From the NCBI GenBank assembly GCA_030323885.1, contig CM059193.1, positions 75,027,040-75,091,039 of the forward strand: 64,000 nt of DNA. The letters are read 5' to 3'. Below are positions 1 to 12,285 of this stretch, piece by piece. Every line of letters begins with the position of its first letter. The first letter of the stretch is position 1. This DNA comes from Branchipolynoe longqiensis (lineage: Eukaryota > Annelida > Polychaeta > Phyllodocida > Polynoidae). Both the position numbers and the translations under genes were made by a program. The notes beneath the pieces were generated by a model that saw only the letters and a program-made list of their open reading frames with translations, was not told the origin of the DNA and ran no database searches.

Positions 1-2180
1 GTCCATATTTAGGATAATCAGATTTGTTATTGAATAACTGTAGTAACACAACTTAATTTTAGCAAACAATATTAGAATGATTAATAAGCTGTGATGCAAT
101 ATATTATTGAGAAAAATATATTATACATGAAATAGGTAAGTATGAATACACATCAATATGGAATTGCTATGAACAAATAAACATCATCATCACTGTTCTT
201 TCATATTCATATATACATCTATACATATAACATAGCATGACATATTAATACAACACAAAATTGCATCAGTCCAACAACACAAGCAATATGTTTAACAATT
301 GCATGGTATTTATTTACATTGCAGAAATCATGTGATGTAAAATTGTTTATGTTACAATAAATTTCCTAATTGTTTGATATGCATACTTGACCTTACCTAA
401 ATTATTTATTCACAAATACATATATGATAGATCCCAGATGGCGTTGTTACATATTGTTGTCTTATTGTTTTCACTGACGATAGAGCCAGCATCATTCAAA
501 GCAAGGTTATTTCAAGAAGATCCTGACCGACGCTATCAAAATGATCAATCAGGCCCGGCGCCGTTACCTCTAATATTTCAGAACTGAATAACATTATGAC
601 AACTGCCAAATTATTCACCAGCGACTATTTTAGGCCCGCAAATCCCGTAAACTTGGCACTTGCTATCCAGACCGCACCTTGTTCACACCTCTCCCTATGT
701 TCTCTCTGCCGGCTTTGCTCCTCTTTGATAATGTCTTAAAAGAGTTCCAGGAGGGGGAGCCCGCCAGCATTTCGCTTTCTACTCGTACTCTGTCCGTGTC
801 TTTGGCTCGCTGGCTGATCACTATAGAGCAAAGAGACACGGTCCTTTGATTCAACTCTCCTCATTTCTCTTTCCCGTATGCTGATGGCGACTGATCACTA
901 ATTCTGCCACCCCACCCGCCCCACGATAGGCAGAATAGAATATAGGTTAAGGATCTCGGGGCCTTGTGTTGATAATACTGCAGACTGTACGAAATGTCAT
1001 TCCTGCTAATAAATCCCAAATATATGCTGTATTGCTTCCTGTCACGTATATATATATATATACATATATGATGCAGCCCGGCAGGATTACATGAAGAAGA
1101 TGGAAATCTGAATATTGGATCCCGCTAGACTGATTGATGTATAATTGGAGGTCACGCTACCGTGACCGTGCACCTGCTATGGGCATTAATTATGCAAACA
1201 AAATGTTTTTGCTGATGCAATTAAGCATCCGCTCAATCTTTAGTTTGTCTTCCTTTTTGTGTGTGTAGATATTTATTCACGAGAGCTTATAGGATAGAGA
1301 CACATGTTATCTACCATTAAAAGCTATACTAAACAGGTCAACATTAAGCCTATGCAGCAACCAATGCTTATTAATATTAAGTGTGCTGGTATCGAAGTTT
1401 GATATGTAAGTCGATTCTAGCTGAATGTTTTGGTTTTGAAAATATGATGCTTTTATCAGAACCGATAAAATTGATGAAGGAACGCTACTTTTCATATACC
1501 CTCTAGCAACCAGCAACCCTAGTCCACAACGTGGGACCTGTCACGCAGAAGGCGGAACTTCCGTACGCGTTTCCGTCTAGAGACAGAGACATGTAGGGCG
1601 TAATCGATTAATTAACTCAGGTCACCCGAGCCACTTTTTGGCGCATTCGCACATCCTACAGACTCGGGTTGAATAAACGAATACGCTTGGGGTGGACAAA
1701 ATTGTGGCTTAATCTAAAACTTAATATTTTTTTTCAATAACCGACAGAAGTACTTCAAAATAGGATTTAAAGTATTTTCTGATTGTACAACCTGAAATCT
1801 GGGTCATTAAAAAAAAAGCATTAAATCAACACCTAGACGTTGTACTGGTAGCTGTTATCCTACAGGTAACAGCACAGATGTGACGTCATCGCTCCTAGCA
1901 AACCCCAGCCAAGAGGTGGGTTACTGGGGTCAGATCATTTTGCACACGGCACGTGTATTTCTCGACTCCACTCGCGGTGCTATGCATCCTCATTATGTAT
2001 GCAGTAGCCACCATCCCCCTGGTACAGATGCGCGCGCATCCTTTTTCAAATGTAAATAAACCTGCCAATGGTTGGCTTGGCAACGTATTTGCCTGGAAAT
2101 TGAATGTTGTTGTGTAGTGTCGGAAAGTATGCTATCGGCGCATGGAAATAGGCATCCGATGCCGAATCTGATGTATATAA
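1..2180. other. Unassigned AT-rich DNA
   Basis: I see no gene, exon signal set or repeat with a second copy here. The only open frames are under 72 codons and have no recognisable domain. A short (TA)n run lies at about 1048-1069. It could be intergenic or deep intronic sequence. Confidence 0.5.
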
Positions 2181-2194
2181 ACTATGAGCATATG

Positions 2195-2280
2195 AAACTG
2201 TCTCAAAAGGTGCTAAGCAATATGGGAGCAACCTTTGTTCATTGTAACGATCAACATACTATCTGCTTATGCATTTGCTC
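2195..2280 (+). repeat. Dispersed repeat, copy 1
   Basis: About 85 bases starting ACTGTCTCAAAAGGTGCTAA and ending GCATTTGCTCA recur in the same orientation at 55400-55484 with few differences. The family is not recognised. The block is too short to show ends or target duplications. Confidence 0.75.
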
Positions 2281-2289
2281 AGGATAAAC

Positions 2290-5200
2290 TGATTTGTTTT
2301 TTACATTGTGTTTCATAATCCCATAGAATACATATATTTAAGCAAATGTCCTTGGTTTCAGGTACCGTTCTGTCTGTTTGTGTCAATCGTACGTGGACAA
2401 AAAAAAGAAGTGTTATCACCTTTGGACAGGCTCAATATGGCATCATGGCTATATATCAGTATCTGAATAAGGCTTTGAGTATAATAAGCCTGGAATATTC
2501 CATCTACTCGCCAGCCTCCTCAGTCTTCGGCTGGTTGAGTCTATTCATTAGGTCATCTACTGATATAACCTCAGCTTTCCACCTACTCGGCCATGCCTCA
2601 GTGACCATTACGCTCACACTTACCGTGAAACATATGGGTGGTTTCTGTAAATGGGCAATGTACTTTCAGCATTAATGTCAAAACAATTATGGAATGAGTA
2701 GAGAGGTATTTCTGATACATTGTATCTTACACTTGGAGAGATATTAGACAAATAAGGCCTAATGTGACATAGTAGAAAAAAGCCAACATTTGTATTAAAA
2801 AAATATTGTGTTTTAAAGTCATGAATTTGTGACATGGAGAATTTGGACTTATCTACAGCCTACTAGACCTCTATTTTGCATAGAATATTAACAGTTACTA
2901 TTGTTGCATGTGTAAGGCTATTTTCTAGTACCATGGCTAGTAATATAATTTGTCTACAAAGCTTTATGAAAAGAAATTGAAGTTGAAGTTCCATATTATT
3001 GTTGGGGCCACCTTCTATTGTGTTACATCCAAAAATCAAAATTGGGAGAAACATAATCATCCTATGCAGATTTCTTTACAGTGCATTTCTATAGTTAGGG
3101 GACCACAATGTAAAAATTAATTGTTTCATGCAATAAATTTGATTAAATAATTGATTTGATTAATAAATCCACACTTCCTGGTTAATAAGTCCACACTTGG
3201 GGCTGGCTACTCAATTAGTTCTTGTTTGTCTGACAAAATGGCAACGTCAACTATATTTTCCTTCACATTACCAGGATATGTATGGATAAGTGTTGGCTGC
3301 TCAGTGAAAGAAATTGGAAAATACACATTATTCATTTTTGACTCCCATGTCTCACTTTGGCCACATGTACCATGAAACGACCCATATATATATATATATA
3401 TATATATGAGTCAGCCTCACGAAAATGGGCCAATAGGTGGTCAATTGAAGATGTCGGCGTCACAATTCTTAAAAGTGTAGTGTATTTCTTTGTTTCATAT
3501 TAAATTATCCTAGAAACAAATAAGGTTGTTGTATTTTCTCGACCTTTACATTCAGGATACATTTAAGGACTTTCCAACACCTCTGTCAATGCTAAATTAT
3601 AAATATACCGATCAACGCCGACATCGATGCTCGAAGCCGACAATTTTCCACAATTGGCCTCTTTTCGTGATCCTGACCCATTATATAATAGTACTTGTCA
3701 TCAGTAACCCTGGAATGTGTTAATCACTGCCATTTGTGAACAATTTTGTCAATGTCCAAACTGGTGTAGTTTTATTTGACTATCCTTATAATGACAGGAC
3801 AGCGGCCATGTCAGGACAACATCGGTGTGGATGCAGAGTTGTCCTTTGAAACGAGGTACTACTGTACAATACATATATCTATATATATACATAAATATAT
3901 AATGATTTTAGTGAGGAAAGAAATGCGATAGATAATTACATTCATCTTAAAAAGAAAATCAATTCCATACGCATCCAATCGACTGCCTATCCCTCGAGGC
4001 ACCGCCCTCTTGATGAAGTCCTGCTTTTGATCATAATGATGTATATTTTAGTAGCCCTGGTTCAAAAGAAGAGAAAATGGCACTTTGATATTGCAATCGA
4101 AAACCAATAAGATCTGTGACGTATCTTAGAAGAATCATGTGAAGATGTGATGAAAGTGACATGCGATATGCCTGCTGACCCTGCCTGAGCCTGAGCTCTT
4201 TTCCAACGACTCTGAAGTTATCAAATTGTGTTTGATTTGGCGTGGAATGACGAGCGAGTCCACCACCTTCCACCTCTCTCCACTGGTCACCTAGCCCACC
4301 ACCTCCTGATTGGCAATCAGATTTCTGACCATTTCACCAATCATAATCCCTCCGCACCTCGCCCCTTCCACTACCTCACTTCCTGGCGAGCTGGCGACCG
4401 GAGCAAACTTTCTTCCCACCCACCTGTCCACAAAGCGTCGTTATAATATGTCTGTTAACTTGGGATTTTACCTTTACATATTTTAATATTTGACCTTGGA
4501 ACTTCTATTGGGTCACACATCATTTCCCTATGACATTTTCTGTTTACTTCCTCCTTGTTCTTTTGCTGAATCTGTATATGTGTATATATGGTTTTGATGC
4601 TCATGCATGTTTAAATATTTAATATGTTGTTTTCTTTAATATATTACCCATAGCCTGATTAGTCCTTTCATATAGGACAAGCTTCAATGCTCCTCATATA
4701 CTTCCAAGCTTGCTCTTGTGAAGGGCAAATTGCGATGACTGCCAGTAAAACATCATATTGAGTTCAAGAGTTCACTAAATGCCTATAAAGCTATTGTAGC
4801 AGATCCAATGTCCACCGTTCCATGGTCTTTCACTCGTCCACGTGCACACAGAAGAATGCTAAGATTTAGAGACAGTACGCTTCCACTGGTTTATTACCAA
4901 ATCTATCCGCTCTCTGTGGCACCAATCATCAAATGACCTGCCCCCTAACTCTCTAGGTCCCACATCGCCTCTATAGGTGGGTGGGGTGTGTGCTAGCCAC
5001 ATGCAGTAGAGGGTAGCCCAGTTGGGGCCCTGCCCGGTGGGTAGCATGCCGCCAACTAGCGCTGTTCAATGTAACTGCATAGGTGTGCGGTGTAGTGTCT
5101 GCCGCCACCGCATGGTAGTGGAGCTCATGTGCAGACTACTACACTATCAATAGTAAAGTAAAAGAATGTTTCAGCAATCTTCTATCCCTGAAACAGAAAT

Positions 5201-5520
5201 CCCGAGCTTAATAATCTGGTCAGATATTATTACATGTCTCTGTCATTAGACAAACATTGAATGGAGATTCTGCCTTCTGTGTGGCATCTCCTACTTTATG
5301 GACTAACGCTAAGATTGCATATATGTGGTATGTGGTATGCAGCATGTGGCATGCAGCATTCGAATGCAAATGTTTACGTGGCATGTGGCATGCCATTCTC
5401 GGTCTTTCTTGCTCCAAATTTGTGAAAGAAAATGTATGTTCCTGTTTGCTCTATGGGAAATAAGGCAGCATTTGCATTCACATTTGCATGGATCGATCTA
5501 TAGAGTGATCCACTTGCTGC
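2290..5520. other. Unassigned DNA
   Basis: No gene recognised. There is a (TA)n run at about 3387-3407. The block 3800-3871 (ending GGTACTACTGTACA) looks like the right part of a pogo-type MITE, but no left end is visible. 4840-5160 is more GC-rich than its surroundings and has no second copy in the window. Confidence 0.45.
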
Positions 5521-5522
5521 CT

Positions 5523-5623
5523 TCGCATTCAAATTCACATTTGCATTTGCATTTTCATTTGCATTCACATTCACATTCACATTCACATTCGCATTCGCAT
5601 TCGCATTCACATTCGCATTCACA
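5523..5623. repeat. Hexamer microsatellite (CATTCA/CATTCG)n
   Basis: Imperfect repeats of CATTCA, CATTCG and CATTTG run through this block, with looser copies out to 5467 and 5700. Any open frame here (His-Ser or Asn-Ala runs) is a by-product of the period of six. Confidence 0.9.
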
Positions 5624-5746
5624 TCCAAACATATGAAAGTACCACTGTGCATTTACATGCTTTTCCATTCACATTGTCACATTCACATTCGCCTTTGCAT
5701 ACCACATACTGCATAAATGGAATTTTAGCTTCAGGTTGTTAAAGGA

Positions 5747-5913
5747 TATACAAAAAAAACATCATTCATTAAATAAGTAAATTTGAATAAGTAACCAATT
5801 TAATCAAATGAACAATAAAAGCGATAAACTATACAAAAAAAACATCATTAATTAAATAAGTCAATTTTAATAAGTAAACAATTTAATCGAATGAACAATA
5901 AAAGCGATAAACT
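5747..5913. repeat. 83-bp tandem duplication
   Basis: The AT-rich unit beginning TATACAAAAAAAACATCATT occurs twice in a row, starting at 5747 and at 5830, with a handful of differences. It contains no gene. Confidence 0.85.
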
Positions 5914-6087
5914 ACAAATATCACAATCAATTTGAGATCATTGTAAGACAAGAGGGTCTTTTGCAAACACACATACCAACACATCCATATATTCGCTTTT
6001 ATTCATATAGATTAATTCACATTGCGCTATTCAAACTCATTGATCGAATGCTTCCATTCACTGTATTTTCCCTTTCTCTGTTTGCAG

Positions 6088-6145
6088 GTGAGTTCGCTTG
6101 TAAATTACCCACCAAAGGCAAGCTGAACACAGCAAGGTACACCAT
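6088..6145 (+). other. Candidate 58-bp internal exon
   Basis: A pyrimidine-rich run ending in TTTGCAG sits directly before position 6088, and a strong donor ATGTAAGT spans the 3' edge (GTAAGT from 6146). Between them one frame is open and reads EFACKLPTKGKLNTARYT, with two bases left over on each side. The peptide is not low-complexity and belongs to no repeat I can see in the window. I cannot assign it to a family. It could be a real exon in very long introns or a chance pairing of splice signals. Confidence 0.35.
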
Positions 6146-6232
6146 GTAAGTACAACCCCCCATCCCCTTTTCTCGCCCCCTCCCCCCCCCCCACAAACAC
6201 TCCTTCCTTTTTCTTCCTCTCTACTCCACTGG

Positions 6233-6651
6233 TAGATAAATGATTCACCCCATACTTCCAGTACAGGGGTGAAAACCAACCCATTAGAAAAATGGGCGAA
6301 GAATGTTGACATGCCGGGGAAATGAATTGAGTGGATAAATTGTTAATTTAAGAAGCAAAATATATCCTCAACCATCATGTTCATATTTACCCGCTACTTC
6401 TGATATGAAAAATATAATAAAGCATGTAATTTAAGGAACTTTATAAATAAAACGGACAGCATTTTATCGCCGCCATTTTGTCTTTTTGCATTCTCGCTCA
6501 TTTCACCATCTCTGCGCCGATATATGTAGCCATTTGATCATGGAACCACAGTTTCTAGTTCCTCTTCCATACTAAAACTATTTTCGCTTGTATTTCGACT
6601 ACGTTCGGGTTCACCCTTGTACTATAAGTATGGGGTGAATCTTGTATCTAC
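6233..6651. mobile_element. hAT-like MITE, copy 1
   Basis: The ends are inverted copies (left TAGATAAATGATTCACCCC, right GGGGTGAATCTTGTATCTAC). Both ends also carry an inner CAGTACAGGGGTGAA-type block. The flanks TCCACTGG (6225-6232) and TCCACCGG (6652-6659) look like an 8-bp target duplication with one change. An 8-bp duplication is typical of hAT elements, but no transposase is present. A related copy in the opposite orientation is at 11868-12285. Confidence 0.7.
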
Positions 6652-6652
6652 T

Positions 6653-6962
6653 CCACCGGGTGATGTAGCCTTATTGGTAGAGCATGGGCCTCATGTGCGG
6701 AAGTTGGGTTCCTGGTCGAGTCAAACCAATGACTTAAAAATTGATACTTGTCGCTTCCTAGCCTGGTGCTTGGCATTAATAGGATATGGCAAGGACTAGT
6801 TAGCTCAGTGGCAGGATAATTGGATCATGGCATCGGCGGCCTGATTTCCCAGTGGGGCAGCACTATAAAGTCACCATGAGTGCGCACTGTCATGAGTTGG
6901 TACCCTCCTGGTATTACCTTAGATGTTGCCATGACGTAAAATGCCAACAAACAAACAACAAT
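6653..6962 (+). mobile_element. SINE family A
   Basis: The head has a tRNA-like A box (TTGGTAGAGCATGGG) but a weak B box. The body and tail (ACCTTAGATGTTGCCATGACG) match the other copies. Part of the GTGACTGAG block is deleted. The hAT-like MITE abuts its head. Confidence 0.85.
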
Positions 6963-7445
6963 CCTGTCAACTACACATGAATAGTCACTTAGCAGATATA
7001 TGTTGCCATAGTAACATGTAAAAGCACCATACTGTGATGACGTTGGTTCGCTCTATGCCGACAACCATCCTGATGCGACCTCAGAAGTTACTAGGAAGTA
7101 AAACCCCAACTCCTTCACTAACTCAACTAAGTGTACGATGGGCTAGCTTTCTATACACCGGATGTGCTGACCAAATTGGTAGAGTGCCGACTTATTGATT
7201 AAATCGAAGACCCTATAACACTAAGACGGCTCACTCAGCCTGTATTGTGTAATCAACATGATCAAACCCACCTCGTGGTTAAACACTTGCTATATTATAT
7301 GCATAAATGTCTATATGAATGTGACAGATGTGTGATGGTGGCGATAATAATACTGATGCTGATGATGATGTGTATTTGTTCATACCAATTCCATATTGAT
7401 GTTTATTCATACTTACCTATATCCCGGGTCTGGGCAGCTCCTTGT
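6963..7445. other. Unassigned DNA
   Basis: No gene or repeat recognised apart from a short TGATGATG run near 7350. Confidence 0.4.
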
Positions 7446-7795
7446 GGCGTTCTCTGTGGCGGATTGGTTAGAGTGTCTGACGTTTTTCTAGGTCAGAATC
7501 CTAATCTGAGGGTCGGCAGTTTGATTCCCCGTGCCCCCAGCTCTGCCAATTTGGATTTCCACCACTGGGTTGCTCTCATACCATGTCTATGTGGTGTGGG
7601 AGGTTAAAAATCCCTTGGGTCGGTAAAAGTATAGGCTCAGGCTTTCTATCGGCCAGCAGTGGAGTGTGGAAGACCAGTCGTCTGTGACTAGGATTTCCCC
7701 TGCTTGGGACAACTAATGTACAACAAAAAAATGAGAGACAAATAAGTGTTCACACTTCCTGTCTACCATTCGCTATATCGCTATATAATATAATT
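7446..7795 (+). mobile_element. SINE family B, tail type B1
   Basis: The tRNA-like head begins TGGCGTTCTCTGTGGCGGA and has a B box TTTGATTCCCC. The head includes a self-complementary stretch around TCTAGGTCAGA. The body ends GATTTCCCCTGCTTGGGAC. The last part, from GAGAGACAAATAAGTGTTC to CGCTATATCGCTATATAA, is the same as the 3' end of the CR1/L2-like LINE at 42904-43107. The block between GGGTTGCTC and the central body is shortened compared with the copy at 18695-19066. Confidence 0.85.
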
Positions 7796-8209
7796 GTATG
7801 TGTTCACATGTAAAACACCAACCAGCAGCCAGGCTGATCGAGCCCACCACAAGGTGGCACTGCGAAATTGACATTACCATGGGAGAGATAGGGAGTGAGC
7901 TGTCTTAGTGTTATAGGGTCTTTAGTTAAATCTAATGCATTGGTGGTTTTCTTAATCATGGTGGATTCAGGGAGTGTATGCTGGCGGGGGGGGGGGAGAC
8001 TGTTGGGGGAGTAATTAACAGCATTGCTGAAATTAAACCAGGTGTCCTCTTCTCAGGCCTTCTGTGGATTGCATGTTCTGTCAGGACTGGCGCCCCCTAA
8101 CGTTGAACTCATTGGAGGACTGCCTGCGTCCATAGCACTCATATAACTAAATACACACATGTATATATAACAAATATTGTATATAATAAATACTATATCT
8201 GTAATAATT
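7796..8209. other. Unassigned DNA with a short G tract
   Basis: A run of about 15 G lies near 7985-8000. Nothing else is recognised. Confidence 0.4.
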
Positions 8210-8332
8210 TGTTTGTTTGTTGTTGTATGTCCTATCAACATTTAAGGTAGTATACGGACGGGTACCGACTTGTCGCAGTGCGGACTCATGGTGACTTTAT
8301 GGTGCTGCCCCACTGGGAGACTAGCCCACCGT
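8210..8332 (-). mobile_element. SINE family A, 3' fragment
   Basis: Only the last third of the element is present, read on the minus strand: tail (TTGTTTGTTTGTTGTTG on plus) and the block around CCGACTTGTCGCAGTGCG. It ends at a (TA)n run. Confidence 0.85.
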
Positions 8333-8887
8333 GATATATATATATATATAGGCATGGCTGATATAGTTATTTCTGTAGATACATTATTCTCAAATCTGAC
8401 CACATGATTTTGCCATGTATGCCTTACATGAATATATTATCTACCTGAATGATTGACTGCTGATGGTGTATTGCTATGTCAGCAGTGAGGGTATTATTTA
8501 CGGTGAAAATCTGGTGGTATCTATTCTGCCAGTCTTGTTAATCATATTCACATGCCTACCTTGAAATATACACAAAACTCAAAAATTGTCACATTTGTTT
8601 CAAATGGAAGCAAACACCACCACCAATGCACATTTTGAAGTGATTAGGCCGGTGTCATCTCAACTGACAGCGAATTCTAACTCACAGAGCAATAGTCCAA
8701 ATTACAGGAGGTAACATAGCCCAGTTAGCCCAAAACTCATTAGTAAAGAAATCGTAAATGCTATTTACATATATATATATATATATATATATTAAACCAA
8801 TGTTGACACAAGGCTATGAAATTTACACATTTAAGCAGCATGTGTGTGAGTGTTCATGGGAACTGCCGCTTAAGGGGTGGTTCTCCC
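8333..8887. other. Unassigned DNA with (TA)n runs
   Basis: (TA)n runs lie at 8335-8350 and 8769-8791. No gene is recognised. Confidence 0.4.
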
Positions 8888-9216
8888 TTGTTGTTTTACA
8901 TCCTAGCAACATCTAAGTTCATATCAGGACGGGTAGCGACTTACGACAGTGCGCACTCATCGCACCTTTATAGTGCTGCCCCACTGGAAGACCAGGCCAC
9001 CAGCACAATGACCTGATATCCCACTCAGTCACATTATCCTGACACTGAGCCAACCAGTCCTTGTCCTATCCTAATAATGCCGAGCGCCAGGCTAGGAAGT
9101 GACAAGTATAATTTTTTAAGTCATTGGTTTGACTCAACCCGTGTTCGAACCCACGACCCCACGATATAACAACACGGAAGACGGATGCTCTAACTCATTC
9201 GGCCACCCCGTCTGGT
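8888..9216 (-). mobile_element. SINE family A, near full length
   Basis: Read on the minus strand it has the complete head (plus-strand CATTCGGCCACCCCGTCTGG is its 5' end), body and tail. It is one of the better preserved copies of the GGTGGCCGAATGAGTTAGAG subtype. Confidence 0.9.
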
Positions 9217-9385
9217 TGAGCACTGTAGAAGTAACTGCTCTCATGAAGATCATGGCGTGCACAAATTGCAATAAGTGGCGGATTTAGGAGTATTGCTCTC
9301 ATAAGTACAATAGAAGTGTATGCATTCCTAAAGATGATCAAAATACTAGTGTTGCAAACAGCACCAGATGTTCACTCGTTTTCCC

Positions 9386-10295
9386 ACCTCTCCTCTCCTC
9401 TCTCCTCTCTCCTCTCTCCTCCCTCCTCTCTCCTCTCCCCTCCCGCCTCCCTCCCCTGTCCTCCCTCCTCTGTCCTCCCTCCTCCGTCCTCCCTCCTCTC
9501 TCCTCCCTCCTCTATCCTCCCTCCTCTCTTCTCTCTCCTCTCTCCCCCTCTCCTCTCTCCTCTCTCCTCTCTCCTCTCTCCTCTCTCCTTCCTCCTCTCT
9601 CCTCTCTCCTCCTCCCTCCTCTCCTCCTCTCTCCTCTCTCCTCCCTCCTGTCTCCTCCCTCCTACCTCCACCTCTTTCCTCTGCTGTCTTCCGCTGTCCT
9701 CCATCCCTCTCCCCTCACCCCATTCTCTGTTCGTCTCTCCTCTCTCCTACTTTCTCACCTCTTTGCTACTCTCCCCTCCTCTCCCCTACGCTCCTCCCGC
9801 CCCGTCCTCTCCTCCCCGTCCTCTCTCCTCATCTCCCCTCTCTCATCCTTTCCCAGCTCTCCCCTACTCTCTCCTCCACTCTCCTCCTCTCTACTCCTCT
9901 CTCCTCCTCCCGCTCCTTTCCCATATTCTCTCCTCCTCTCCCCTCCTTTTTCCATCTCTCCCCATCTCTACCCTCCTCTCCCCTCCTATGTGCTCTTTCC
10001 TCTGTTCCTTTTTCCATCTCTCCCCATCTCTCCCCTCCTCTCCCCTGCACCCTTTCATGTCCCCTCCTCCCTCATTCTCTCCTCTCTTGTCCCTTTTTCT
10101 TCATTCTTCTCCCCTCCTCTCTCCCCCTCTCTCCTCTCTCCTCAATTCCTCACCTCTCCCGTCTTGTCCCTTCTTCTCCCACCCTCTCCTCTCTGCTTTC
10201 CTCCACTGTCCTGCTCTCCCCTCCTCTTTCGTCTCCCTTCCTCTCCTCCTCCTCCTTTCCTCCCTCCCCTCCCCCCCCCCCCCCCACCCTCTCTT
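9386..10295. repeat. Strand-pure CT tract (TCTCCTCTCTCC)n
   Basis: About 900 bases are almost entirely C and T on the plus strand, built from TCTCC, CTCC and TCC units, with very few purines until about 10050. It ends in a run of C near 10270. Long Ser/Leu/Pro or Glu/Arg/Gly frames on the two strands are artefacts. Mirror-symmetric blocks could form triplex (H-DNA). Confidence 0.95.
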
Positions 10296-10887
10296 CCCCA
10301 GCCCTCACGCCTCAACCCCCCCACCTCATCCAGACCTCGATCTTCCCGCCACCTACCACCTCAGGGCTGACTCCACATTATCCCCCCCTTTCCCTCGGTG
10401 CCGCCGAATCCCTCCAAATCTCCCCCACACAAATCGCGGCTACCCCGGAGCATTCATCATTTTGTCCCCCGGCGTCGTGTGTTGAGTTTGTTAGTTAGGC
10501 GCAGATCGGTAAAGCATTGGCCGGGCTGCGGCCCTAAGGCTCCCCGATATATGCAGCCCTGCGCGCCGGTGTCACCCATCATGCACCGCGCCGTCCTCTC
10601 AACCAGTGCGATCCAGCCAGTCACCACCCCCCTGGTGCAGCGACATAATCGCTCTACCGTATTTCTCCCGTTTAGAAGTCCACTTCACGCTAGTTTCCAC
10701 CCTGATAGGCCTACCACCCCATTGTCGCCCTACCGTATTTCCTCGGGTTATAAACCAATTCCTCCCACATGCCCATGTTCCTGCTGCTGGTGTATTTTCA
10801 ATGCACCATCTTTACGCGATTTAGCAATCCAAGTCCCATTTGTCTTGACTCGGCTGCTTCTTTATTAATGTACCGTATTTTTTTTTT
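10296..10887. other. Unassigned DNA with repeated CCGTATTT motif
   Basis: The motif TACCGTATTTCTC/CCTC followed by a GGTTA- or GTTTAGAA-like block occurs at about 10656, 10731 and 10870, and again at 17242. These may be end fragments of an old DNA transposon. No gene is seen. Confidence 0.4.
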
Positions 10888-10936
10888 CAATTTAGCGATT
10901 CCATTCAAATTTCTCAGCATGCTGCTCAATATTGCC

Positions 10937-11262
10937 TGACCTGGCTTGGTGGCCTAATCGGTAGAGCACGGGGCTCATATGCAGAAGGTCGGAGTTTGGT
11001 TCCTGGTCGAGTCAAACCAATGACTTAAAAATTGATACTTGTCGCTTCCTAGCCAGGCGCTCGGGATTATTAGGATAGGGTAAGAACTCCTTGGCTCAGT
11101 GTCAGGATAATGTTACTGAGTGGGATATTAGGTCATGGTGCTGGTGGCCTGGTCTCCCATGGGGGCAGCACTATAAAGTCACCATGAGTGCGCACTGTCA
11201 CAAGTCGGTACCCATCCTGATATTACCTTAGATGTTGCTAGGACGTAAAACAACACCAACAA
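10937..11262 (+). mobile_element. SINE family A (CCTAATCGGTAGAGC head)
   Basis: The head variant reads GGTGGCCTAATCGGTAGAGC. The body has AGTGTCAGGATAATGTTACT and the tail TTAGATGTTGCTAGGACG. It is the first SINE of the tandem pair. Confidence 0.9.
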
Positions 11263-11311
11263 CAATTTAGCAACGCCATTCATATTTGTCACCATGCTGC
11301 TCCATTATTGC

Positions 11312-11642
11312 CTGACCTGGCATGGTGGCCTAATCGGTAGAGTGCGGGGCTCGTATGCGGAGGCTCGGGAGTTTGCTTCCTGGTCGAGTCAAACCAATGA
11401 CTTCAAAATTGATACTTGGTGCTTCCTAACCTGGCACTCAATATTAATAGGATAGGGCAAGGACCAGTTGGCTCAGTGTCAGGATAATGTGACTGAGCGG
11501 GATCTCGGGTCATGGTGCTAGTGGCCTGATTTCCCAGTGGGGCAGAACTATAAAGTTACCATGAGTGCACACTGTTAGTCAGTACTCGTCCTGATATGGC
11601 CTTAGATGTTGCCAGGATGTAAACCTCCAACAAACAAACAAC
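11312..11642 (+). mobile_element. SINE family A, duplicated copy
   Basis: Same head variant as the preceding copy. The tail here is the CTCCAACAAACAAACAAC form. It lies in the second unit of the 375-bp duplication. Confidence 0.9.
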
Positions 11643-11867
11643 AACCATTATTGCCTAGATTCACTAATCGAATCCACCTTTTACTCTTAGCACTTGCTGT
11701 TGCATTATTGGGATAGTATGTTTCCTCGACTTTAGATATCTAATCAATATTAGTTTTAATGCTACTCTAGAGAGTATTGCTCCTTCAAATTTCTTTGATT
11801 CTGACATGCAATTGAGGTCTGTTCCGCATGCTCTGACTGCTTTTGGATATAATAGCACCATTTTACC

Positions 11868-12285
11868 TAGATACAAGATTCACCCTTAATTCCAGTACAG
11901 GGGTGAACGACAATGTTGTGTAAATAAGGGCGAAAATAGCTTTAGTATTGAGCAGGAAGTAGAATGCCTGCCTCCAGTATCAAATGGATACTTATATAGG
12001 CACAGAGTTCGTGAAATGGGAGAGAATGCAAAAAGACAAGATGGTGGCCATAGAACACTGTCGATTTCACTTTTAAATTCCATTCAAGTATATGTTTTAT
12101 TATATTTTCCAACTCAAAAGTAGCAGGTAAATATGAAGACATACATAAAGAATATATTATGGTTCTTATATTAAGAATTTACCAGCTCAGTTAATTTCCC
12201 CAGCATGTCAACATTCTTCGCCAGTTTTTCTAATGGGTTGGTTTTCACCCCTGTCCTGGAAGTATGAGGTGAATCTTTTATCTAC
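11868..12285. mobile_element. hAT-like MITE, copy 2
   Basis: It begins TAGATACAAGATTCACCC and ends GGTGAATCTTTTATCTAC, inverted with respect to each other. The flanks are ATTTTACC on both sides (11860-11867 and 12286-12293), an exact 8-bp target duplication. Interior blocks match the element at 6233-6651 in the opposite orientation and the fragment at 19130-19310. It has no coding capacity. Confidence 0.8.

Larger units (their letters stand above)
10888..11642 (+). repeat. 375-bp tandem duplication carrying a SINE
   Basis: The unit starts CAATTTAGCGATTCCATTC, contains an ATGCTGCTC block and then a whole family A SINE. It is repeated from 11263 with the same internal order. The two SINEs therefore arose by duplication and not by two insertions. 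The copies have since diverged. Confidence 0.8.

Noticed and set aside
5325..5652. His-Ser and Asn-Val repeat frames
   Set aside because: Period-six microsatellite; both strands are open together.
8888..9216. Free-standing tRNA genes on either strand
   Set aside because: All tRNA-like boxes here and elsewhere belong to SINE heads. None folds as an isolated 72-85 base cloverleaf with intact stems followed by a T run.
9316..10498. Ser/Leu/Pro-rich frames of 376 and 389 codons
   Set aside because: By-products of the CT tract; several frames are open at once and none has a domain.
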